Origin: Halanaerobium saccharolyticum
GTDB taxonomy: Bacteria > Bacillota > Halanaerobiia > Halanaerobiales > Halanaerobiaceae
Assembly (NCBI RefSeq): GCF_004362045.1
Contig: NZ_SNWX01000013.1
Span: forward strand, 19,135-83,134
Reading direction: 5' to 3'
DNA: 64,000 nucleotides
The position numbers were made by a program, and so were the translations under genes. The notes beneath the pieces are model-generated. The model searched no databases, was not told where the DNA came from, and worked only from the letters and a program-made list of their open reading frames with translations. Positions 35,608-42,102 of this stretch are shown piece after piece (position 1 is the stretch's first letter; every line of letters begins with the position of its first letter).

Positions 35608-36084
35608 TTGTTTATAAACCTCAGTGATTTAAAAGAGATTGGAAGTAGAAAACAGGTTTCACTGGAGCTTAAATTTCATAATTTGGAATTTGTTAATCGT
35701 GAAATAGAAATAAAAGATCCAATTAAGCTTGATTTAGAGATTTTCAATACTAGTGATTCATTTGTAGTAGAAGGAAAGCTCAAAGCTAACTTGATTTTAA
35801 GCTGCAGTCGCTGTTTACAAAAGTATAGTTCTCCAATTGAATTGGATATTTCCGAAGATGTTTCAAAAAGTGAAATGGAAGATGAGGAAGAACTATATTT
35901 AGACGAGATTATTGTGGATAATATTATTCTCTCTCTGCCAATGAAGCCTCTCTGTTCTGATGATTGCAAAGGGATTTGCCCTGAATGCGGTCAGGATTTA
36001 AATGAAGGTGAATGTGATTGTGAGGTAGAGGCGTTAGATCCACGTCTTGCAAAACTGAAAGACTTTTATGATAATAATGATTAA
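35608..36084 (+). CDS. yceD: DUF177 (YceD) family protein, L32-associated
   Basis: The 158-residue acidic protein matches DUF177/YceD, which is almost always encoded just before rpmF. It has a CSRC pair near residue 68, then a cysteine-rich C-terminal segment with C-x-x-x-C and C-x-x-C pairs (CSDDCKGICPECG near 112-124) and GECDCE. In plants and bacteria relatives help 23S rRNA processing or accumulation. Its exact role in this organism is unproved. The start is TTG with AGGGGTGATC upstream. It is co-transcribed with rpmF. Confidence 0.88.
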   Translation: MFINLSDLKEIGSRKQVSLELKFHNLEFVNREIEIKDPIKLDLEIFNTSDSFVVEGKLKANLILSCSRCLQKYSSPIELDISEDVSKSEMEDEEELYLDEIIVDNIILSLPMKPLCSDDCKGICPECGQDLNEGECDCEVEALDPRLAKLKDFYDNND

Positions 36085-36102
36085 TTAAAGGAGGTGTATA
36101 GA

Positions 36103-36276
36103 ATGGCTGTACCAAAGAAACGGACTTCTAAAACACGCAAGCGTAAAAGACGTACCCATAAAAAACTGAGTGCTCCAAACCTTGCAGAATGTTCAAACTG
36201 CCATGAAAAGATTTTACCTCATCATGTATGCCCTGAATGTGGACATTATGATGGCAAAAAGGTGAGCGGAAATTAA
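36103..36276 (+). CDS. rpmF: 50S ribosomal protein L32
   Basis: The 57-residue basic protein begins [19 protein letters not shown] and carries a zinc ribbon with CSNC near residue 31 and CPEC near 44. ATG 36103 is chosen because AAAGGAGGTG is correctly spaced and L32 proteins begin MAVPK. An upstream in-frame TTG or GTG would lie inside that site. It is followed by a strong terminator that separates it from plsX. Confidence 0.97.
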   Translation: MAVPKKRTSKTRKRKRRTHKKLSAPNLAECSNCHEKILPHHVCPECGHYDGKKVSGN

Positions 36277-36289
36277 ATTATTTAAGATA

Positions 36290-36327
36290 AACAGAGATCT
36301 CTGCCTTAGAGATTCTCTGTTTTTTTC
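36290..36327 (+). terminator. Rho-independent terminator after rpmF
   Basis: AACAGAGA (36290-36297) pairs with TCTCTGTT (36314-36321), with an inner TCTC/GAGA extension, and six more T residues follow. It lies 13 bases after the rpmF stop. Confidence 0.87.
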
Positions 36328-36338
36328 TTGTCCTTAAC

Positions 36339-36367
36339 TTGCAATTGACCGACGGTTGAGATATAAT
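36339..36367 (+). promoter_or_regulatory. Promoter of plsX-fabK-fabG-acpP
   Basis: TTGCAA at 36339-36344, a 17-base spacer and a perfect TATAAT at 36362-36367 lie 57 bases before the plsX start. A TTGACC at 36345 is too near the -10 box to be the -35. Between the boxes is a small ACCG-A-CGGT palindrome that might be an operator. I do not recognise a FapR or FabT consensus. Confidence 0.6.
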
Positions 36368-36424
36368 GTTTTGCAAATGATACAGATATAAATTTTCTTT
36401 TTTTGAACCCGGGAGGCGGCAATA

Positions 36425-37438
36425 TTGTATAGAATAGCTGTTGATGTTATGAGTGGAGAAAAGGAGCCTGCTGAGTTAATTACAGGTGCTTTAAAAGCTT
36501 TAGAAGAAGAAGCAGAAATAGAATTGACCCTGATTGGTGAATATGATATTATAAGCAAAGAGTTAGCAAAAACTGACTTTGATTCGAAAAGGCTTAAAAT
36601 CGAAAGAGCAGATCAAATTATTACAATGGATGAATCACCAATTAAAGCTCTGCGCAAAAAGAAAAATGCTACAGTAAATGTTGGAGCAGCTTTATTAAAA
36701 GAGTCAAAAATTGATGCTTTTATTTCTCCAGGCAATACAGGCTCAGTTATGGCAGCTGGTTTATTAAGAGTTGGTAGGATCAAAGGGGTTTCCCGACCAC
36801 CAATTGCAATTCAGTTTCCTGCTGTTAATGGAAGTACTTTAGTTTTAGACAATGGAGCCAATACTGACTGCAGTCCCGAAAATTTACTGCAGTTTGCTTT
36901 AATGGGACAGCTTTATGCAGAAAATGTAATGAAGATAAAAAACCCTAGAGTAGCTCTTTTAAATATTGGTGAAGAAAAGAGAAAAGGTAATAATTTAACC
37001 AAAGAAAGTTATAAGGTTTTGAATGAAGATCAGAGAATTAAAAATTTCATTGGGAATGTTGAAGGAAGAGACATTTTCAGTGAACAGGTTGATGTAGTTG
37101 TAACAGATGGTTTTGTTGGTAATGTTGTTTTAAAGACAACTGAAGGAGCAGCTTCATTTTTTCTTGATTTAATCAAAGAGAGTTTTCAAACTAATTTTAG
37201 ATCAAAAATTGCTGCTTTACTCATAAAGCCATATCTAAAAAAAGTATTAAATAAAATTGATTACAGACAGTATGGTGGAGCTCCGTTACTGGGAGTTAAT
37301 GGTGTTGTAATCATCAGCCACGGCAGTTCAGATAGAACTGCTATTTATAATGCAGTTAAAGCTGCTAAAAATACTGTTCAAGAAGATATAGTATCACTAA
37401 TTAAAACTGAGTTAGAAAAGAATGAGGAGTTGGAATAA
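36425..37438 (+). CDS. plsX: Phosphate acyltransferase PlsX
   Basis: PlsX turns acyl-ACP and phosphate into acyl-phosphate, the acyl donor for PlsY. The 337-residue protein has SPGNTGSVMAAGLLRVGRIKG near residue 99-119, LDNGANTDCSPENLLQFA near 142, ALLNIGEEKRKGN near 176, DGFVGNVVLKTTEG near 225 and GGAPLLGVNGVVIISHG near 283. The N-terminal family signature is unusual: DVMSGE at residues 7-12 where DAMGGD is typical. The start is TTG behind GGGAGG. It lies one base before fabK, so it heads a lipid operon. Confidence 0.95.
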   Translation: MYRIAVDVMSGEKEPAELITGALKALEEEAEIELTLIGEYDIISKELAKTDFDSKRLKIERADQIITMDESPIKALRKKKNATVNVGAALLKESKIDAFISPGNTGSVMAAGLLRVGRIKGVSRPPIAIQFPAVNGSTLVLDNGANTDCSPENLLQFALMGQLYAENVMKIKNPRVALLNIGEEKRKGNNLTKESYKVLNEDQRIKNFIGNVEGRDIFSEQVDVVVTDGFVGNVVLKTTEGAASFFLDLIKESFQTNFRSKIAALLIKPYLKKVLNKIDYRQYGGAPLLGVNGVVIISHGSSDRTAIYNAVKAAKNTVQEDIVSLIKTELEKNEELE

Positions 37439-38386
37439 ATGGCATTGAAAACAGAGCTTTGTGATTTACTGGAGATCGAAAAGCCAATTATTCAGGGAGG
37501 TATGGCCTGGGTTGCAACCGGGGAATTAGCTGCAGCAGTTTCCAGTGCAGGTGGCCTGGGTATTATTGGAGCAGGAAATGCTCCGGCAGATGTAATTGAA
37601 AAAGAAATTGAAAAAGTTAGAGAGCTAACAGATAAACCATTTGGTTTAAATATTATGCTACTTTCTCCTTTTGCAGATGATATAATAGAACTTGCGATAG
37701 AAAAAAAGGTCCCTGTAATCACAACAGGAGCCGGGAATCCTGGCAAACATGTAAAGAGGTTTCAGGAAGTAGGCTCAAAAGTTATTCCGGTAATTCCTTC
37801 TGTAGCTTTAGCAAGAAGAATGGAAAGACTTGAGGTAGATGCGGTAATTGTGGAAGGAACAGAAGCCGGGGGTCATATTGGAGAACTAGCTACTATGGCA
37901 CTGGTGCCTCAGGTTGCAGATGCCGTAGATATCCCTGTTATTGCGGCAGGTGGTGTTGCAGATGGTAGAGGTTTAGCTGCAGTTTTAGCTCTGGGAGCAA
38001 AAGGAGCTCAGATTGGGACTAGATTTGTCTGTTCTGAAGAATGTACAGCTTCAGATGCTTTTAAAAAAGCTATAATTGGAGCTCGTGATAGAGATGCAGT
38101 TGTAACAGGCCGCAGTACGGGTCATCCAGTTAGAAATCTAAAAAATAAACTGACAAAAGAGATAGAAAGACTGGAAAAAGAAGGTGCAGCTCCTGAAAAA
38201 ATTGAAGAAGTAGGCTCAGGCAAGTTAAGAGATGCTGTAATTGACGGTGATGTTCAGGAAGGCAGCGTAATGGCCGGCCAGGTTTCGGGAATGATCACTG
38301 AAATTAAAAGTGTAAAGGAAATCATAGAAGAGATTGTTCTTGAAGCTGAAAATACAATTCAAAACAGCTGTGATTTACTGAAATAA
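37439..38386 (+). CDS. fabK: Enoyl-ACP reductase II, FMN-dependent
   Basis: FabK reduces trans-2-enoyl-ACP, the last step of each fatty-acid elongation cycle, using NAD(P)H and FMN. The 315-residue TIM-barrel protein has IIQGGMAWVATGELAAAVS near residue 17, GLNIMLLSP near 67, VEGTEAGGHIGE near 139 with the catalytic histidine, and AAGGVADGRGLAA near 170. The FMN phosphate site GAQIGTRF is near 188. It belongs with the 2-nitropropane dioxygenase-like flavoproteins, but the lipid-gene context supports FabK. It begins directly after the plsX stop. Confidence 0.93.
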   Translation: MALKTELCDLLEIEKPIIQGGMAWVATGELAAAVSSAGGLGIIGAGNAPADVIEKEIEKVRELTDKPFGLNIMLLSPFADDIIELAIEKKVPVITTGAGNPGKHVKRFQEVGSKVIPVIPSVALARRMERLEVDAVIVEGTEAGGHIGELATMALVPQVADAVDIPVIAAGGVADGRGLAAVLALGAKGAQIGTRFVCSEECTASDAFKKAIIGARDRDAVVTGRSTGHPVRNLKNKLTKEIERLEKEGAAPEKIEEVGSGKLRDAVIDGDVQEGSVMAGQVSGMITEIKSVKEIIEEIVLEAENTIQNSCDLLK

Positions 38387-38446
38387 TATCTATTTATAAT
38401 TTTAATTTTTTTAATAATTATAATGCAGACAAAAGAGGTGTCAAAT

Positions 38447-39193
38447 TTGATAAACCTTAACGATAAAAAAATATTAATTACAGGAAGCTCCAGAGGTATC
38501 GGAGCTGAAATTGCTAAAAAAATGGCTCTTTTAGGAGCTGAAGTTACTTTAAATTATGCTAATTCTCGAACGAGAGCAGAAGAAGTAAAAAATGAAATCG
38601 AAGCAGCAGGTGGTACCGCTCATGTGGTGCAGGCTGATATAAGTGATTTTGATCAGGCAGCAGAATTAGTTAAAACTGCTTATGCCAAAATGGGTGGTTT
38701 GAATGTTTTAGTTAATAATGCAGGTATTACCAGAGATAAACTACTTTTAAGAATGAAAGAAGAAGATTGGGATCAGGTATTGAATATTAATTTAAAAGGT
38801 GTATTTAACTGTACTAAAAATGCAGTTAGATATTTACTCAAAGCTGAAAATGGAAAATTAATTAATCTTTCTTCTGTAGTTGGTATTAATGGTAATGCAG
38901 GTCAGGCTAATTATTCAGCTGCAAAAGCCGGAATAGTTGGTTTTACGAAAACCATGGCCAAAGAGCTGGCCTCTAAAGGTGTCTGCTCAAATGCTATCGC
39001 ACCTGGTTTTATAGATACTGAGATGACTGATGAATTAAGTGAGAATATAAAAGCAGGAGTTATTGATCAGGTTCCTCTGGCGCGTTTTGGTAAAGCAGAA
39101 GAGGTAGCTGATTTAGCAGCATTTTTAGCTTCAGATAATGCAAATTACATAAATGGCGAAGTAATTAAAATTGATGGCGGTATGGGAGCCTAG
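38447..39193 (+). CDS. fabG: 3-oxoacyl-ACP reductase
   Basis: FabG reduces 3-oxoacyl-ACP with NADPH. The 248-residue short-chain dehydrogenase has the TGSSRGIGAEIA nucleotide motif near residue 10, NNAGITRDKLLLRM near 86, the catalytic serine in NLSSVVG near 139 and the YSAAK Tyr/Lys pair near 154-158. TTG 38447 is chosen: AGAGGTG at 38434-38440 is well placed and the length is then typical. An ATG at 38423 would add eight residues ahead of that site. It stands between fabK and acpP; fabD, usual between fabK and fabG, is absent. Confidence 0.95.
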   Translation: MINLNDKKILITGSSRGIGAEIAKKMALLGAEVTLNYANSRTRAEEVKNEIEAAGGTAHVVQADISDFDQAAELVKTAYAKMGGLNVLVNNAGITRDKLLLRMKEEDWDQVLNINLKGVFNCTKNAVRYLLKAENGKLINLSSVVGINGNAGQANYSAAKAGIVGFTKTMAKELASKGVCSNAIAPGFIDTEMTDELSENIKAGVIDQVPLARFGKAEEVADLAAFLASDNANYINGEVIKIDGGMGA

Positions 39194-39270
39194 CTCGACG
39201 TACTCGATGTACAAGTGCTAAAATATCCTTGCGTTTATAAAAGAGATTTTAGTGAAAGGAGGTGAATGGA

Positions 39271-39504
39271 GTGGATAATATCTTAGATAGAGTAATCGAT
39301 ATTGTAGCAGAAGAATTAGCAGTTGACAGAGATGAAGTTACTGAAGACTCTTCATTTATAGAAGATCTTGGAGCAGATTCTTTAGATGTTGTGGAATTGG
39401 TTATGGCATTTGAAGAAGAATTTGATGTAGAAATCCCTGATGAAGATGCAGAAAACATTCGCACAGTAGAGGATGCTGTAAGTTATTTAGACGATATTCT
39501 TTAA
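39271..39504 (+). CDS. acpP: Acyl carrier protein
   Basis: AcpP carries growing acyl chains on a phosphopantetheine arm. The 77-residue acidic protein has the [10 protein letters not shown] motif with the modified serine at residue 37. The start is GTG 39271, seven bases after AAGGAGGTG at 39256-39264. A GTG at 39262 lies inside that site and an ATG at 39266 is out of frame. A terminator follows, so rnc can be regulated separately. Confidence 0.97.
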   Translation: MDNILDRVIDIVAEELAVDRDEVTEDSSFIEDLGADSLDVVELVMAFEEEFDVEIPDEDAENIRTVEDAVSYLDDIL

Positions 39505-39515
39505 GCATTGATTAA

Positions 39516-39550
39516 GGATGAAGCTCCCTCTGGGGGTTTTCATCCCTTTT
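39516..39550 (+). terminator. Terminator between acpP and rnc
   Basis: GGATGAA (39516-39522) pairs with TTCATCC (39539-39545), with an inner CTCCC/GGGGG stem, and CTTTTATTT follows. It lies 11 bases after the acpP stop. Confidence 0.82.
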
Positions 39551-39578
39551 ATTTATTTTAATGGATGGTGATATATAA

Positions 39579-40292
39579 ATGGGAGAGTTGTTTAATAAAG
39601 AAAAAATTAATAAATTTGAAACCAGTCTTGATTTAGATTTTAAAGATAAAAAATTAATTCAGAGGGCTCTGACTCATAAGTCTTACCCTAATGAGAACAG
39701 ACGTCTTAATTTGAAGGATAATGAACGTTTAGAGTTTCTGGGGGATTCTGTTTTAAGTCTTTCGGTTAGCACCTATATTTTTAACAAATTTTCTAATTTA
39801 CCAGAGGGAGAACTGGCGAAAATGAGAGCAGTTATTGTAAGTGCTCCGATTTTAGCAGAGGTTGCCAAAAGAATTGAACTGGGACAGTTTCTCTTCCTGG
39901 GTAAGGGTGAAGAAATGACAGGTGGTAGAGAAAGGGATTCTATTTTAGCAGATACAATGGAAGCGATTTTTGGTGCTTTATATCTTGATCAGGGTTTTAC
40001 AGCAGCAGCTGATTTTATACTGGAACTCCTTAAAGTTGATATTATAAATGTGGCAGAGGGTAATCATATCCAGGATTATAAAACTATACTGCAGGAAGTA
40101 ATTCAGGAAAATGGTAATGTACGACCTGAATACGAAGTGGTTGATGAAGAAGGTCCAGATCATAATAAGACATTTATAGTTGCTGTAAAATTAAATGAAG
40201 ATAGTCTTGGTTCCGGCCAGGGATCAAGTAAAAAAGAAGCTGAACAGGAAGCAGCAAAAGTTGCTTTAGATAAATTGAATAAACTTGATTAG
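39579..40292 (+). CDS. rnc: Ribonuclease III
   Basis: RNase III cuts double-stranded RNA, including rRNA precursors. The 237-residue protein has the signature NERLEFLGDSVLSLSV near residue 47 with catalytic Glu/Asp, ADTMEAIFGALYLDQG near 125, and a C-terminal double-stranded RNA-binding domain ending SKKEAEQEAAKVAL. It follows acpP in the usual fab-rnc order of Firmicutes, but smc and ftsY, often next, are replaced here by aroH and cmk. Confidence 0.97.
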   Translation: MGELFNKEKINKFETSLDLDFKDKKLIQRALTHKSYPNENRRLNLKDNERLEFLGDSVLSLSVSTYIFNKFSNLPEGELAKMRAVIVSAPILAEVAKRIELGQFLFLGKGEEMTGGRERDSILADTMEAIFGALYLDQGFTAAADFILELLKVDIINVAEGNHIQDYKTILQEVIQENGNVRPEYEVVDEEGPDHNKTFIVAVKLNEDSLGSGQGSSKKEAEQEAAKVALDKLNKLD

Positions 40293-40311
40293 TTAATTGG
40301 AGGATAATAGA

Positions 40312-40668
40312 ATGTATGCAATAAGAGGAGCTATCAGTGTTAAAGCTAATACTGAAAAAGATATAATAGAGGCTACAAAAGAAATAATGCAGAGCCTGAT
40401 GCAGGAAAATGATTTAAAAAAAGAAAATCTAATCAGTATAATTACTACAACAACTGATGATTTAACTAAAGTTTATCCTGGCAAAGCATTAAGAGAAATC
40501 GGATATAATTTAACTCCAATTTTATGTATGCAGGAAATGAAGGTTGAAATGAGTAGTCAAAAAATGATAAGATTATTAGTACATGTAGATGGAAATAGAG
40601 ATAAACGTCAGGTAAAACATCAATATTTAAGAAATGCTAAAAAATTAAGACCTGATTTAGTCGAATAA
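40312..40668 (+). CDS. aroH: Chorismate mutase, AroH type
   Basis: AroH rearranges chorismate to prephenate, the branch to phenylalanine and tyrosine. The 118-residue protein matches the Bacillus trimeric AroH: RGAISVKANTEKDI at the start (active-site Arg), VYPGKALREIG near residue 56, and LTPILCMQEM near 68-77 with the active-site Cys/Glu. The Arg in KMIRLLVHV near 90 and LRPDL at the end also match. ATG 40312 follows TTGGAGGATAATAG. No other aromatic pathway gene is nearby. Confidence 0.94.
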   Translation: MYAIRGAISVKANTEKDIIEATKEIMQSLMQENDLKKENLISIITTTTDDLTKVYPGKALREIGYNLTPILCMQEMKVEMSSQKMIRLLVHVDGNRDKRQVKHQYLRNAKKLRPDLVE

Positions 40669-40697
40669 ACAAAAATTTAAAAGGTGATGTGAAATAA

Positions 40698-41357
40698 ATG
40701 AAAAATGTAATAGCTATCGATGGCCCGGGTGGTGCAGGCAAAAGTACTATTGCAAAATTGCTGGCTGAAAGATTAAATTATATTCACCTTGATACTGGCG
40801 CAATGTATCGAGCTCTAACTCTGGCTGCTATAAAAAATAATATTGATTTTGATCAAAAAAATAAACTAGTGAAACTGGCAAAAAGTATTGATATTACTTT
40901 TGACGAAAATGGAGAAATATTTTTGAATGGAGAAAATGTCACTGAGGAGATTAGAACAGCTGAGGTTAACAGCCATGTTTCTCAGATTGCTTTGATCAAG
41001 GGTGTAAGAGAAATTTTAGTAGAAAAACAGCAGCAGCTTGCTCAAAATAATATGGTTGTAATGGATGGTAGAGATATTACAACAGTGGTTCTGCCTGAGG
41101 CTGAGTATAAATTCTTTTTGACTGCTTCTCTGGAAGAAAGAGCAAAACGACGATATCAGGAAATTAAATCAAAAGATAACGAAGCATATTTTGAAAAAAT
41201 AAAAAAAAGCATTGCCCGGCGAGATAAATTAGACAGTGAGCGGAAACATTCACCCTTAAAAAAAGCTGAGGATGCTATCTTAGTAGATACAACTAATTTA
41301 TCTATTGATCAGGTCCTTGATCAGATGATAACAATTATTGAAGGTGACTCAAAGTGA
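40698..41357 (+). CDS. cmk: Cytidylate kinase
   Basis: Cmk phosphorylates CMP and dCMP with ATP. The 219-residue protein has IAIDGPGGAGKSTIA near residue 4, LDTGAMYRALT near 31, MDGRDITTVVLPEAEYKFFLTA near 117-138 and RARRD-like SIARRDKLDSERKHSPLKKA near 171. It overlaps the plsC start by four bases. The order cmk-plsC-ispH-rpsA is conserved in clostridia. Confidence 0.97.
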   Translation: MKNVIAIDGPGGAGKSTIAKLLAERLNYIHLDTGAMYRALTLAAIKNNIDFDQKNKLVKLAKSIDITFDENGEIFLNGENVTEEIRTAEVNSHVSQIALIKGVREILVEKQQQLAQNNMVVMDGRDITTVVLPEAEYKFFLTASLEERAKRRYQEIKSKDNEAYFEKIKKSIARRDKLDSERKHSPLKKAEDAILVDTTNLSIDQVLDQMITIIEGDSK

Positions 41358-41941
41358 AAAATTTTGTTTATCAGTCAATTAGGATATTTCTTTTAGTTGT
41401 TTTTAAAATATTTTTTAGAATAAAGATTAATGGTAAAGAAAATCTGCCTGAACAGGGAGCAGTGATTGTGATGTCAAATCATATTAGTGCTTTTGATCCT
41501 CCACTACTGGCAGCAATTTTTTCGAGACCGGTAAGATTCATGGCAAAAAAAGAACTTTTTGAAAATCCTATTATTCGTTTTGTTCTCTTTTTAGCTGATG
41601 CTTTTCCGGTTGACCGCAGTAAAAATGATATTACTGCTGTAAAAAAGGCTCTTTCGCTACTTAAGGACCAGGAAGTTCTGGGCTTATTTCCCGAGGGAAC
41701 AAGACATCCGGAAGGTAAACTTGGTGATCCTAAAGCTGGTTCAGTTATGCTGGCTATAAAAAGTGGAGCTCCGATTTTACCAGTGGGAATTAAAAATGTA
41801 AAAAAAGACGGCAGGATCACCATTAATATCGGACAAAAATTCACTATGGAACAATTTCCAAGTAAAAGATTGAGTAAAGATGAGAGAAAAAAAGCAGCAC
41901 AATTTATCAAAAGTAAAATTCGAAAAGAGATAAATAAATAA
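41354..41941 (+). CDS. plsC: 1-acyl-sn-glycerol-3-phosphate acyltransferase
   Basis: PlsC adds the second acyl chain to lysophosphatidic acid, giving phosphatidic acid. The 195-residue membrane-associated protein has an N-terminal hydrophobic helix, the catalytic NHISAFDPP (NHx4D) near residue 37, KKELFENPI near 67 and FPEGTRHPEG near 117. Start is GTG overlapping the cmk stop (GTGA). It completes the PlsX-PlsY-PlsC route encoded in the window. Confidence 0.95.
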   Translation: MKNFVYQSIRIFLLVVFKIFFRIKINGKENLPEQGAVIVMSNHISAFDPPLLAAIFSRPVRFMAKKELFENPIIRFVLFLADAFPVDRSKNDITAVKKALSLLKDQEVLGLFPEGTRHPEGKLGDPKAGSVMLAIKSGAPILPVGIKNVKKDGRITINIGQKFTMEQFPSKRLSKDERKKAAQFIKSKIRKEINK

Positions 41942-42102
41942 TAATGATTATTAATAATATCATTATTTTAAGCTTTTTATAATTTTTTTGGATTTAAAGC
42001 AGGATTTTAGAAGTTAATAGAGAAAAATGTCTAAGAGGTATCCTATATATTTTTAGGATATATTGTTACTTGTTGGTGTTGTGCTGGAAGGAGGTGAAGG
42101 TT

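Noticed and set aside
36339..36424. FapR or FabT operator before plsX
   Set aside because: Only a small ACCG-A-CGGT palindrome is seen between the -35 and -10 boxes. It does not match the FapR or FabT consensus known to me.
41479..41910. Open minus-strand frame of 143 codons opposite plsC
   Set aside because: Composition follows the opposite gene, and there is no start signal or known family.
41942..41970. AT-rich inverted repeat after plsC as a terminator
   Set aside because: The stem is short, nearly pure A/T and not followed by a clean T-tract. Too weak to list.
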